Assembly: GCA_029204225.1 (NCBI GenBank)
Contig: CM055099.1
Coordinates: 67,297,852 to 67,361,851, forward strand
Length of the DNA: 64,000 nucleotides
Source: Diphasiastrum complanatum
Lineage: Eukaryota; Streptophyta; Lycopodiopsida; Lycopodiales; Lycopodiaceae
Direction of reading: 5' to 3'
In this document: in pieces, positions 21,221 to 35,100 of the stretch
Layout: each line of letters opens with the position of its first letter
Position numbering within the stretch: position 1 is the stretch's first letter
Notes under the pieces: model-generated
Told to the model about the DNA's origin: nothing
The model's database searches: none
The model's input: the letters and a program-made list of their open reading frames with translations, nothing else
Position numbers and translations under genes: made by a program

Positions 21221-22639
21221 ATCATTTGGCATCTCTCACACCAAAGAATCTACTCAGCATGTTCTATGTTATTTTAAGATAGATATCTTTTTAAATAGCG
21301 AAAGCTATCTATGTTGAGTTAGGAGGTATGTTGACTTTTTTATGACAATCCACATGCTAGTAGGTGATTAGGCCAATTTTGGCATTAGAGGTAACTCGAT
21401 CAAGTACTAATGGTTAGGCCAAATCCAAGAGTAATTTAGGCACTTGACACATGTCATGATGGTAGAGGGCTAGTGACACCTTCCTATGTGTTGTATTGAG
21501 ATCATATGACCAATCACAACTAAGAAATCCATGAAATTGGTCCAATCAAAATCGAGGGTCCATATGTCACTAAGCCAATCATATTTAGAGGAGGAAAAGA
21601 AGGGGTCCAATCATGTTCTACTCCCCTCCACCTCGAGTTTCTACTTATATGAGTCTTACATAGATTCTATGTAAGTTTTTTGGAGTTAGTGAGATTTCCT
21701 ACATTTAGAGTTTTTTTGGGCTCTCTCTCTCTACTTGAGTTTTTGTACTTGAATTCTCTCTCTACCCAAGAGCAAGGATTTATGACAATTAGTTTTTACA
21801 TCTACAAGTCTCCACACGTGTGAATGTACTTTTGTGAAAGATATATGCATGTTACATTATGCTCTTGCCTTGGATTTGTGAGATAGATCTTGGAATTCAA
21901 TCTATGCTTGATTTATTGTGCAATCACCCACATCTTCGTAGATCAATCACACTTTTGGGGTGTCCCACATGTGCAAAATTTAACAGTTAGAAGTGATCTT
22001 ATCTTTATATATAAGCAAGAGCATTCTAAAGCAAAGTGTAAATGGTCAAATAGGCTTCACATGTGTGAACCATAGCCTGATGTATGGAAAAAGACTAGAG
22101 AGCACAATTCTAACACTAATCGAAGCATTGGATGCACCAAAATGCATGCAAATAGATAAATAGACTAGCTAGATGCAAAATCATCAAGATCTTTTCAAAT
22201 TGTTCTTATCAAATTGAACTCCAAAAAAGAGTACATACAAAAAGCCTGAGGCCTAGATTGACCTGACTTGTTTCACACATCCGACAATACATTACTTGTC
22301 CTTTGGCTCCTCCTAAAGTCTCATACAGATCTATGGTCATCCAATCAAATTGCACCGCTTGGAAAAATCTAGAATTGAAGAAAATGCATTCTAATTTTGA
22401 AAACTTCATTATTTGCCTTAACGGCTCTTAGGATTATGTACAAGCTACTCCATGCCTATGCTTCACATGTGGGAACAGGCTGATTATCTACTTACCTTAA
22501 TCAAGCTATATTGCAAATATTTCTCACACTCCTCAAAAAATAGTTTGATTAAACTATGACATAAGTTCAAAGACCAATTATGGCTTCATAAATACATCAT
22601 TTGCTGGTACAAAAGTCTAAAAATCCACCATTGAAACTG
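21221..22639. other. Spacer of inverted repeat, no gene seen
   Basis: No coding sequence recognised. A segment from 21330 (TGTTGACT, preceded by purine-rich gttaggaggta) to 21984 (aaca) has LTR-like ends, but no partner copy was found. Confidence 0.3.
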
Positions 22640-23225
22640 ACGATGATGCATTACCACCATATCCATGAAAGCACCTCCTTAAAATTGGTCATCTCCAAGA
22701 TGAGATAGAGAGCTTTGCACCATCCTAGCACCTTTGACATTGGCTCCTATCATGTTGAGTGAAGATGATTGATCCCAAAGCTCCTCCTCCTGAAATAGTT
22801 GCTCCTCCTTAAGGGAACCCAAGGCCTCCTTGCCTCAATATCACAAAATGTGTACTTATCGAGATTTTTCCTGCTAGATTGACTACTCCACAAACCATTA
22901 ATACTATGCATGAGTTTTATAGTCTTGTAATCAAAAGTGATCTTGATCTCAACGAGGCTACATACTTACTAATGGATATAAGTGTCTTTTGAAGATGATT
23001 CACTTATTCTCATAAGAAATTGAAAAAGTATAATTTCTCACATCATGAATGAACAAATCATTGTTGCCCTCATAAAACCCGAGAGAACACATTTGATGAA
23101 GCAAACATTTGCTTTCCGATTGATTCATAACCAATTGCAAACCATTAAGAGCACAAGATTTGTTTTCAAATAAGGCATCATACTCAACTAGCATTGTCTC
23201 ACTCCAACTTTGAGATTCAAAAAAC
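22640..23225 (-). repeat. Right arm of diverged inverted repeat
   Basis: Reverse-complement homologue of 20595-21220, roughly three-quarters identical by eye with several indels. Confidence 0.6.
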
Positions 23226-23632
23226 TCTTCAAAGAAAAATGATTTTTTCTCATAGGCTTGGCCCTTGCTCTAGATGATCCTCTTGAGGTTTCTCCTCCTC
23301 CATCTTACTTGCCTCCACTTGGATCTAGTCGTCCTCATCTTGGCCATTGACGTCACAATCGGACTCATGTGATTGCCATGCATGAGACTGGGACTGCGAT
23401 ACCTGCATCCAATGAAGATGAGTTAGTTATTTGATAAATGTGATGAGTGAAGTCCGGCCACATGAATGTAATGAAGTTAAAATATATCTTGAAGCCATAT
23501 ATACCTCAAAATATCCATCCGAATAAAGGCACAAGGAAGACTAGAAGTTTGCAAAGAAAGAATTTCGTGAAAATTCAAATCGCTTCAAACAACAACGAGA
23601 GGCGATTAGGATTGGAGACTTTAGAGACCTTC

Positions 23633-23980
23633 TCACCTTGGAAGTGGAGGCCAAGGTTCTCCGAGGGACCTCATTATAAGCTCCTCACTCTTGCAGAGTA
23701 TCAGAGTGTCGTCCACATATACAGCTACAATGATGATCTTCCCATTTGTAATTCTTATATAAACATTGGAATCAGCTATTAGTGGCTTGAATCCTAAGGA
23801 TTTCAAGGCTTGATCTTTCTTCTTATACCATTGTCGCGCTGATTGCTTCAGACCGTAGATACTCCTGTGCATCCTCTCCTCACATTTCTTTACTTTGTCA
23901 GTAAACTTCAACCTTGATGTCTCCATCTTGGACTTTGGGAGTTTTTTTGGAGTTCTCAACCATTCACCTTTTCCTTGCAC
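23633..23980 (-). mobile_element. Ty1/copia reverse transcriptase fragment
   Basis: The minus strand encodes the copia RT palm region: HRSIYGLKQSARQWYKK, SNVYIRITNGKIIIVAVYVD and DTLILCKSEEL, containing the YVDD catalytic box. Only this part of the element is present and it is broken at both sides. No LTR was identified near it. Confidence 0.85.
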
Positions 23981-26900
23981 TTGACTCAGTTCCTCTCCAT
24001 CAATGAGTTGAATAAGGTGCTAATCCAAAAGTGCTCCTTCAAATTTGCAAGCCTTCCACTCACATGATGTAGCTACACAAGCTTTCAACTTTATTTTTTT
24101 AACACATCTATCTAAGATGTTAAATATCATAGCTCTTGATGACAAGAAATAGAACAAATCATATCTATCAACAACTATGAAAGGTTCAAAAGAAGTAGAT
24201 TCACCATTTGTATGCTACTTGTAATTTTGAATGAAATGAAACATGTATTCATCTAGAAGCAACCCATAATCACACTATGTTGCTAACAACTACGAAAAGT
24301 AACAAGTTTTCTTGAATGTTATGCTAAAATAAAATATCACTAGAGTTTTTCAAAAAATCATATACACTAGATATAATCACGTGTGTGAATATGCAATCTA
24401 CCTATCCATGTTAACACTAGAGTTGTCACAAAATGCACACAAAAGTGTGCATTTCAAGCACTTATTCAAAAAATCATATCTTGTAAACTATGATGAATTA
24501 TATCAAATCCTTTCACATGTGTGTTTTTCATATATACATTTATTGATTAAAAAATTTGAGACCTTCATTTAGAATAATATTTAAACCATCTCTTACCTCA
24601 AATTAATTGATGTTAAGGATAAGCTTTTGAGACCAATGACATCTTTCTTTGCACTAATTTGAAACTAGCAAGATTATGGGCCACTTAACATCATAGTTCA
24701 ATTTTCTTGCCATCACAAATCCGACCTTCTACAAGTCTCATATTAGATTCTACTTTGCAACTCTATTAGGAGCACAGAGCTCAACAATATAGATATTTAA
24801 TGGGCTTGTTGTCACATTGAAATTTGCCCTTATAGCCAGTAAAGGGACCATTTCCTTCTACATGATGGTACGACGTGCTTGGACTTTCACAAAAGATATT
24901 CAGTAGGAATTGGAGTGGAACCATATAATGACACCTCTATTAGTGTCCAAGTGTGAACCCATCACTAGATGAGATATAAACCATGTTAGTGGCCTCCGTC
25001 ACCACACAATGCCAAGAATGCCATCGTTCAACATCAATATAGGCCACCCTTGTTTGTGAAAACTCCGTTAGTCTTAACTAAGGTACATTTCAGTCCTTTT
25101 GTAGATTAAACTATGAGTTGCATATGAATAATCACAATTTGCATTTTATGCATGAATATCATTGGAAATGCTCCTCTACCTTATGAAGAGATCAGCAGCT
25201 CTCAGTCGAAGATTTTAAACCTGCAATATTTGCATAGCATATTGTTTTCTTCCTTTGCCCGATTTTCCACAACACAGGCATTCTAAGTTTGAACTTTGAA
25301 AGTGTTAGGTGAAACATACACTTCATGTAAAGCTACGCTTGACCCTGTAATATGTGACGGCTAGAGGTAGAAGTGAACCAGTCTTGATTATAGTGTGCAT
25401 TCGAGTTCTTTGCATCAAATCTTGTATACCTTCCTTTATTACAAATTGTGCCCATTGAGTTTTAGTCTTACAAGGTTCATCAATTCAAAGGACACGTGAC
25501 TAGTAAGATGAATGAAGCAAACAATATGAGTGATTATGAGGACATTTATATCTCCAAGTGAAAGAACATATGTAAATGGAGCAATCATTATAGTAATACA
25601 TGTTTCATTCACTCTTTCTTTTTTAAGTAGAAAGAAATTCTGTTGATACCTATTGTCAAGTTTCAGATTCATGAAAGGCATGATAGTGACACAAACCAAC
25701 AAAACTCAGTTCTTTCAGCTTCATTATTCAGGTCATGGAACTATTGACTATAAAAAGATGTCTAGCACATTGATTCTTCAATTTGAAGAGCCGAAGTTCA
25801 GATGAAAAAAAAATCGCAATAACCCAGGCTACAGATGGAAACATGTGAATGAATTATGACAGTAGAATGAGAATGTCAATGCTTAGAGCTTGAATTATGT
25901 TCCCAAGGTGATGAAAGCTATGTGAGATGACAAGCCTTTCGCTTTGCTCCAATTTCCACACTCTCAAATCGATTGTGAGCCAAGCAACCCAATCCAATGG
26001 AATACAACAAAAGAGTAAGTATATCACAATGGTTTATGATGAGAGCCAAAGAGGCAATGCACCGGCGTTTCACTTGAACCTGTGTGGAAGGTACTTCCTC
26101 TCACAAGCTAGAGATACATAATGTTTGCAGTATAAATACCAGACTATCGTAGAGGCCCTCAATTATTATACCTACTGCATCCTGACTGAAGATGGTTTTC
26201 AGTGCTGTTCAAAATTTAGACAATGATTCTCGTATATCGCCTCCCAACTTGATACCTAGTACACAGTTAACAAGAATGAAGAAGGATACTTTAACCGGAG
26301 TCATGGTAAATTGTAAGAATAGGGAAGTTTGGATGCTTGAAAAGGAAGATCTAGCCTTGCCTTCCATACACATCTTGCTGGATTCAGCCTCCATTCGGGT
26401 GTATATACTATAAGGAACTCATCATAGAATTCGTCCGAGGATCTCAATTGTGCTCTAGCAGATTGGGTGACTACTTAAACCGGCAAGCAAAGCATTAATA
26501 TAGACTTTTGCTGCTCCTTTGTGATCAGGCAGCGATTTTCTTAAATAGGGGACTCATTTTTCATCAGCCAGCTTATGAATTAATATTCACTTCTTTTGAA
26601 TATATCTATGAGTATTTGGCAGAATATTATGATCACTGCCACATAGTTAAGGTCTGAAGCGTCAAACCTAGTAAATTGAGGCAGTTTCCACGCCTCCTTT
26701 CATCATAACAACATTTTTAATTAGAGATGCAAGACTTCAGATGTCTGACATTGATCTTGTGAAATAAAATGGTGTCACATGAAGGGTCGCAGTCTCCCAA
26801 AAAAATGAAAGAGACATGCTAAGAAAACAAATTTCCACAGAGACGCACATGAAGCCGTGCAGCTTAATCAAGGAACTTCCTTGCAAATGACACCTGGCCC

Positions 26901-27087
26901 AAGTTTCAACTACAAACGCTAAGAAGCCACTGCAGAGGAGTTGTCAGAAGCCTGAACATGTACGCTGCACCATGAGCTGACTAGAAGACACTTCAAAGGA
27001 ACTATAAGTATCCCTTGGTTGATTAAAGATACATTTATCCAGAGGAAATATGTTGAAAATCATGAGCCCAAATTAGATGCTTTCCTT
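23981..27087. other. Gene-poor stretch and AsnRS 3' flank
   Basis: No supported exon. Short plus-strand ORFs at 25927-26121 and 26192-26413 have no recognisable family. The part nearest 27087 is expected to hold the 3' UTR of the minus-strand AsnRS gene. Confidence 0.4.
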
Positions 27088-27203
27088 CTAAAAATCAGCT
27101 GATCCAGGAGTTCTTGGAAAAGGAATAGCATCCCGAATGTTCTCGATGCCAGTGGCAAACTGGACAAGTCTCTCAAAGCCTAGTCCAAAACCTGCATGAG
27201 GAA
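27088..27203 (-). CDS. SYNO: AsnRS exon: motif 3 and C-terminus
   Basis: Encodes [18 protein letters not shown] through to [12 protein letters not shown] and TAG. The arginine of GFER is the class II motif 3 residue that contacts ATP. The acceptor GTTGCAG splits a Val codon with the preceding exon. Confidence 0.95.
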
Positions 27204-30200
27204 CTGCAACGACCAAGTATAGGAAACTGTCAAAATCAGAATGAAGTGTTTTGTCAGACTGGCACAATATCAAAAACCAGGATACCAGCCTGAGTTAGAA
27301 AGGATACACAACCTTAGAAACCGTGACACTTACCTGAGCCATATCGTCGCAAATCTAAATACCACCAATAGCTATCTTTGTTCAAGCCAAGCGCATCCAT
27401 CCGCTTCTCTAGCTTCTCAAGCCTTTCCTCACGTTGACTACCTCCAATCAGCTCACCCACCTGCAAAACAGCAATCAGTTATACTTACTGTTGCTTAAAC
27501 ATACACTTATGTCGTAAACTGTGTATAGTTTGTTATTCCGAAATAGTGGCAGGTAACTTACCCTCGGAACAAGTAAATCCATGGCTGCAACAGTTTTTCC
27601 ATCATCATTTTCACGCATGTAAAAGGCTTTAATATCCTGCAAGTTGGAAGAACATGTTGAGTCTGGCATAATACACTTACCAATGCACAATAGTTGCATA
27701 CCCCTGAGGCATACCCCTGAGGAGCTTACAAAAGCAAAGACTTCACCTTAGGATAATCAGTCACAATGACTGGAGATCCTTCAAATGCATCCTCTGCTAT
27801 GTACCTTTCGTGCTCACTCTGAAGATCGCATCCCCATTTTACCTAGCAGGAATATTTGCAGCCAAGCTTTCAAAATTACAACAACGTTTTTAAGCTCATC
27901 TGATCAGCTATATGCTCTTCATAGCTTCGTAAAAGTGGGTTGCTATAAATCAATAGCGGCGAACAGTTTTCTTTTAATAAAATTTAAACCACCGCGATCT
28001 TATCTGTCAATGGAACCACATTTCAAATATACAAGAAAATGAAATATAGAGTTTAAAATTCACATTGATTTTTAGATACACTATTGAAAGAAAATGTCTT
28101 CTGATGTTATTTAAGGTGTACTACAGTTTCTAGGAAAGCATAAATCAAGAACCTAGCAATGTTTGACGCTACCTTTCTACAAGAATTATTTTGAGAAAAT
28201 ATTCTTCAGGAATCAGCTAATTTCCTCTGATGTCCACAATAAATTTAACCTATGTTTGTAAAGCTGAATCCATTGTAGGCAACAAATGACAACATTCTTT
28301 ACTCTAATTTTTAAATGAAAGGCTTTCAACAAAGAAAACAGTAACAAAAGATGTTCCACCTGATCTCACCTCCTGAATTTGTCTGAACTTTTGTCTGGGC
28401 TTCTGGTGATATACCAGAAGGAAAGTTCAACGTTATTAGCTATTTCTTAGCCACAAATGGGTTATCATTAGAGTTTGAGAGTTTTCAAGATGCAAGGATT
28501 CTCCAACCCAGTGTCTTCTGGAAAGAGTTAAAAGTCAAATCATTTTAGAGAGGATATGACGCAGGCGCATCCAAACTGAACACAAGTATTGAGTTGTCGA
28601 CACAAAGGCCCGTGCATTTGCCTTTGCCTACCTAGATCTCCTCGTCTAGCTCATCAAAACCATTACATTTCAGTTGGGTGATCCATTCACATCTTTCATT
28701 ATGTGGTAGTAGCTAAAACTAACGTTGTAGGAATGTCAGTGAACCCAAAGAAAGCTGGCTTAGAACAAACACCCACCCAAATTCGTTGCCTATAGTGCAA
28801 TCTATTCGTTTGCAAAAAGAGAAGCCTAAAATCACCAAAAAGTTTCTTTTTCTTGTTTCTCTTTCAGTCATTTGTTATTTTGGAATCTATCTATTGTAAT
28901 TGAAATAAGTTTGCTGTCATCTTCGGATTTATTCGTTGACATGTCATTAACTATGTGAAACAGGATGGTGGTGTTGCGGGACATCTGGGAGTGCAGGTGG
29001 AATTGGTTCCGTAGGCCGATTCACTCTGTTGCCCACCTGTTGCACCCCATGTGGCTATTTGAGCGGCAGACATCAGACATGGAACTAGGTTTGGATTGGT
29101 TGAGATATTTGGATGGAGCCGCCAGACACCACTAACATAGATGCTGTTGAGACACAATACGTTGCTAGGCAGGTTGGTGTGTTTGGCCATCATGCGGCGC
29201 TGAATCCCAGCAGACGGGAGAGAGCTGTGACTTGGTGGAACCTCTATGGTCCTGCATGCCCAGCTCTACAAAAGCTGGCCTTGCGAGTGCTATCACAGGT
29301 ATTTCTTTGCCCACCAATTCTATGAGATTAAAGGTGGGTGTTAAATGGATGGAATTAACTAATGCGCTTATTTGAATTTTATGATTGTCAATAGGATTGT
29401 TCCTCCAGTGTATGCGAGCGCAACTGGAGCACATTTTCTTTGATCCACACGAAAAGGTGTAATCGCCTTTCTATTGCACAGATGACACACTGATTCCACC
29501 ACACCCATGCCGAGGGCTGATGTTGAGGCTGACCTTGCAACAGAGACAGAGAGATAGATGTTGCGGGTTAGACGGTTATTGATGGACAGAGTGGGTCATG
29601 ATCAAGATGCAAGTGCTGGCCAAGGGACAGGTATGGGCATGGGTGCTGATGAGGAGGATGAGGATGATGATGATGATGATTTGGGTATTCCTGCTCCAAG
29701 ATTGGAGACCATGGCTAAGGCAGAGCTTGAGGTAGACCTAGGCTATGGCTTGGAGGATGATCGATTACAGAGGATGATGGCAGGGATGTATGAGCCACCT
29801 CTACCAGAGCAGGATGTGTATCGACCTGATCCACTACTAGAAGATATACAGAGAGAGACAGTGGATGCAGCACATGTTGGGGATGCTGACCATATGGCAC
29901 AGGACGCTTTTGTAGGGGATACAGCAGAGGGTGGAGATGCTTGTGCCACAGTGGGAGGCATTGACGGTGTGCAGGACTCACAGGCCTGCAAATGTTCATG
30001 TTGATGATGATGCATATCAGACCCGCCGTGTTCGCCAGATGTCAGGCCTCCTTCGGTATGGACATGGTGAGGATGACATTGATGATATAGGGTGGCTCTC
30101 ACCACATGCACGTACTCATCCACATCCAGCACCATCAGCTGCTAGTACACATATGACTGCCACTCGTACGGCTCCTGACAAAGTGATGGGAGATGCAGCT

Positions 30201-32092
30201 CTACCAGAGCCACGCGGCCTCCCTCTCTGTCTATGTGCCACTGTCTGACTAGGACCTTTGCCTCTCTGAGAAGACCCCCTGCCAGATCCTGGACGCCTCC
30301 GAGTTGGTGCTATGGAAGCAGATGTAGTAGGAGGTGCCGCCGATGCAGGAATGGGTGTGGCACGAGATGCAGGCACCCGGAATGTAGGCGGAGTGTATGA
30401 ATACGGCTGTACTGCAAGCTGGGCAGGGACAGCTCCTCATGGATAGTAACCTGCTGGGAGAAGGGGTCTATGAGTGGAACCCTCTGGCATGGCAGGAGTA
30501 GGCCATGGTGCAGCTGCTGTAAGATGAGGCCGAGGCTGTACACCAATCGGAAAAGCCGGTGTAACATGACGAGGTGGCCGAGGGAGGTGACGTGCAGGTG
30601 CAAGTGGTGGAATGTGGGGGGCAGCTGTATAAGTGGATGCAGCAACCGGAGTGGGTGGCTGAGCAGGAGGTACCGTATGTGTCGGCGCTGTATGCCTAGG
30701 AGTTGCATGAGTAGGAGCCGTACGAGTGGCAGTCGTATGTTTACCAGCAGCTGATGGTGCTGGATGTGGCTGAGTACGTGCATTGATGTGTGGGGAAAGT
30801 GGATGGTATGTCTTGGTTGTCCTGTGAGAGACCATCTGGTGCCGACTCAGAACGAAGAACTCGGAATGTCTGCACTGGGCGAGTCATCTGAGTGACTGCA
30901 AGAGGACGTTGTGGAAATGCCCCGACTGGAATAGATGCAGGAGGAGGAGGGGCGGGACGTGGTGCAGTGGGTTGTGGTGGTGCGGTAGGATGTGGTGCAT
31001 TGGGCTGAGGAACGAGTGGTGGATGTGCATCAGGCTAAGGGGGAGGAGCACGAACAGGTGGTGGGGGAGGACGTGGTGGTGGTGGACGAGGAGCTAGTGG
31101 ATCTTGTGGGGTGGATGATACTACTGCATATACCTCAGGATCTAGTGACATACCGGCCTGCGTCAATCGAGCTCCGTATATGTCAATGAGCCTACAACGC
31201 TCCTGAGCAGGCATGTGTGGGCAAGGGTGGGAGCCTAAGCGTTTGCCATCACCCTTGACAGCACCAAGGAGATGGCCTTTCAGCCTAGTGAGAGTGCTGA
31301 CAAAACGAGCACGACAAAACCTACAAGACCATCCACGCGCCCAAACCTAACGAACTCGAGCTCTTGGTCTACCTCACCTCAGGCATATCTCCAGCAGGCA
31401 TGGTGTGAGACGGTATAGGAAACAGGAAGTACGAAAGAAGTGCAAGAAAAGACAGATGAGTTACCGTTCGGTCAAAGGAAACCGGTCCTGGATAAGTGGA
31501 TATGAGCTCCCACGCAATGCAATGAACCTGGGAATGCCAACCCGAACCCTATCAAGCTAAAACCCTAAACCTCCAGAAGAGGCCCTCCATAACGCAAAAA
31601 AAACCTGTTTTTTGGCTCCAAAAAATAACCTAAACCCTAAACCCTATCCTTCTCTCTCTGGATGGGCTGGTACAGTCTCTCTCTAGACTGTACCAATCTC
31701 TCTCTAGACTGTACCAATCTCTCTCTATGATTAGAAATGCCTAGACCCTAAAAATAGACCTATTTGCATGAGGGAATGTCAAAAAACCTGATTTTTGTTG
31801 AAAAAAAGCAAACCTACAACCAAGGTTGCAGGCTGTGTTCCGGTACGCGTTCCGGATCGCGTTCCGTTAGGGTTTTCTGGAGCATTTTTTTTTTTTTTTT
31901 GAAATTTTTTTAATACCAAAATGGGTATCAAATGGAAGGTTTTTTCAAGGGCAGTTCATTTTTCAAGTTTGCCATCAATTTCAGGACCAGTGTTGTCCGT
32001 TAACTTATTTTTCACTATTATATCATTTTCTACAGTTACCAGTATTGTGTGAAATGAAATCATGTGCATAGCAAAGCATTGAAAGCATATTG

Positions 32093-32146
<54 letters not shown>

Positions 32147-35100
32147 GTAGACCATGCTGGAAAAAAACCATACCGAATTACCTACTGAAATAGACCATGC
32201 TGGAAAAAAATTATATCGAAACACAAACCGATAGGACACAATGTAAAAACGTGAAAATATATAATGTCGGGCTCAAGGCCAAAAAAAAAATATAGTGACG
32301 TCCGATAAATAATGTCTCATAACACTAACAACTAACAATCATCCTCTAACTCAAAGTCTAAGTCATCAGTGTCCGTGGAACTGTCAAACAAGGAATCTGT
32401 AGATGCCTCCCCCTCTCTCTGTCTCCCTCTCTCTTATCAATTTCGATATTTTTTTTCAGCTTTCTGGTCTTCTTTTTTGCCTTTTTTTGGGCTGTTTTTG
32501 GGGGTGGGTTGTCAAAAACAAAAGGCCATTAGATAATTTGAAGTAAATAATCTAAGTAGGGAGAATCTGCTTTTTCTGAAAAAAAATTGGCATTTTTTTA
32601 GCATTTTTTTGGGCTATTTTTGGGGGTGGGACAAAAAAAAATTAATTAATTGATTAATTAACTAATCAGTACGGTTCACCACAGTTCTGGGCAAAAATTT
32701 TAAAGAACCGTATGGTTCTCAGAACCGTGGTGAACCGATAACGGTTCATTAATTCTATGGTCTAGCCACTACAGTGTTTGTAAACTGATATATTGATTTT
32801 CAGTTTTAAATATTTTTTATTAATGCATTTAAAAACAATGCAAAAAAATAAAAAACATGTACGTTTTCCCAAAAAAACAAAAACAAAAACAAAACAAACA
32901 AAAACAAAAATGTTCCATTTTGGATCGCTCGTTCCGTATGCATTCTGAAACGGAATGGGCATCTATGGTCCAAGCAACATTGAAGGTTGAGAAATCTTGT
33001 AGTTAAAGCAAAATTGACATTTTGGAGTATGATGGTAATTGAATCCCAACGTACTACAAGTAGAAGAATACTGGTTGCTTAAGTTGGAGTAATACTATGA
33101 AGTTCAAGCCATGGTATCTTCAAACCGATCCAGTTTGCAACCTTGAGAATGGAAGGCCATTCTGCAATGTGGTGGAGATATCAACAATAGAGAAAAATTT
33201 ACCCTCGTTGGAACATGGGAGAGTTCATGCACAGAATTAGCAAATTCTTGGCCATTAAATAACGACAAACAAATTGTATAAATCCTATGAGAACCTAAGA
33301 CATGGATGGGACAATAAAGGACCAGGGTGTTGAAGCTTATATGTAAACCTTTTGCCGGTTTTCAGTAAAGTTGAATGTGCAAGATAACAGCTGCCCGCAA
33401 GACATGAAATGTTTTGATTGATTGCGATGTTATATCTAGAAAGAATTGGTGCTATTTGACATCAGCAAGCTGAAAAAGGCATATAAAGTGGCCTTGAAAG
33501 TCGAGAAAAGGTTTCAGCGAGAAGCCACTCATCAGGATTGAAAATTGAGTGGGCGTGGGAAAGAGAAAGAATGACAGAAAGACAAAGAGACACGGGACAA
33601 TTGATGACATGACAACTCAGGCTGAGAATAATTTGGAGCAAAACCAGATGGAGCAGCAGTAGCAAAATCAATCTGCTCAGCATGAAAGAAGGCATTGAAA
33701 CCTTCATGGATGCAGCAGAGGTAGAGAGTCCAGATAAGGGGAAAATCTATGTTATTTTTGTGGAGACCCTGGACATAAATCATTTGTATGCCTGATGCAA
33801 AACAAGGGAATTGCACAACCAGAAGGAAAGATCATAGACAGGAAGTGCTAACAACACAAAGTGCAAGCTAGGAAGCAATTGGAACCCTGATTGTAGCCAA
33901 CATAGCTAGTACTTTATATCTAATACTTGAATTTTTGGTTCAAAAATGTTGATAAGAAATTTCTTTCTAAATTACAAACAAAAGTTTGAGATTTTTATAT
34001 TTGGCAATCTTTACTTACTGGAAACTCAAATTTCTTCTTTGCTTTGGAAAGGATGTCAATAACGTCACTGTAAGTCACATGAATAATTTCCTTCTCTGCA
34101 ACATTCTAAGGACATGCAAATATGCAGAACAGTCAGGCATCAAAATGTTAACTAAGCTATTAATATGTTATAGAAAAATGTAGAAGAACAAAAGCATTTG
34201 CCTTGAACTAACATATTTGAGCTGTATGAAAACTTACAGCACAGAATCCTTAAAAGTATAGATTAGGTGGGTTCAAGTGCCTACTGTCAAACGTGTAGTG
34301 AGATCCTTTTCAATCCACGTGCTGAAGAACTCCATATCCTCCTTGCAATTGTCTAAGATATATTTCACCTAAAAAAAGCACCTTTACTTCTGTCATCATC
34401 AAATTCAAATCAAATTCACAACAGCCTTCACTATGATGGTTACCAAATGCTTGCTGTAAGAGGCTGCTCAAGGATATCATGAATGGGAGGTCTTGCAAAA
34501 GGACCATCTACTTACACTCAAACGTATAGTGATAGTGAAAATTGCATAGATAAGGTATTGCATAAAGGCTGCAAATTGATCTAAGCCTCAAAATCTGTCA
34601 TTAAATTGATCCTTTAAGCATTTATTGGACAGGTATCTTGCAAACCTTGAAAAAATAAAATACATACTCCTAGAATCAGCTGCAATGTATGTTCACATTC
34701 AGCAACCACAAAGTGCCGTTAGAGATTCCTAAAATACCAAGACAATAGACATGCACCTCATATGGCAGCACTCTAAAACCTCACACAAAAATACATCAAT
34801 TACCATCGCTCTATAACCTTCACAGTTCTATCTCTTTACAATCTCTATGATACTTGAAGCCATTGAAAAGCTAAACATGAACCCAGCCTGTTTTATTGAT
34901 GATCTAGGAACATAACTCCTTTTCCATGTTGACATCAGTGTCCTAATACCATCATCCTGATCGATAAGGATGAGAGGGTTAATGGCACGACATTTTCATG
35001 ACATGGTTCACAAGGGCTTTAGAGCAAATCACTCTGATACATATTATCTTTTTACTCACATCGGATTTATCGTGGGAGGCTGGAGCTTGACATAGGAGAG

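Noticed and set aside
23330-23360. Palindrome TGACGTCA as a regulatory site
   Set aside because: An isolated 8-base palindrome in retroelement debris with no nearby gene start.
27785-28042. Plus-strand 85-codon ORF
   Set aside because: Antisense to the AsnRS exon at 27747-27842.
28340-28450. Candidate for the missing AsnRS exon (minus strand, reading [11 protein letters not shown] before a GTGAGA donor)
   Set aside because: Upstream codons do not resemble the YTDAIE block and no acceptor fits; similarity is limited to a few residues.
30249-30783. Overlapping His/Pro/Leu-rich ORFs on the minus strand
   Set aside because: Frame shadows of the Pro-rich hAT remnant.
31630-31647. Telomere-like CCCTAAA units as evidence of a chromosome end
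   Set aside because: Only two units, surrounded by repeats; more likely a telo-box or chance.
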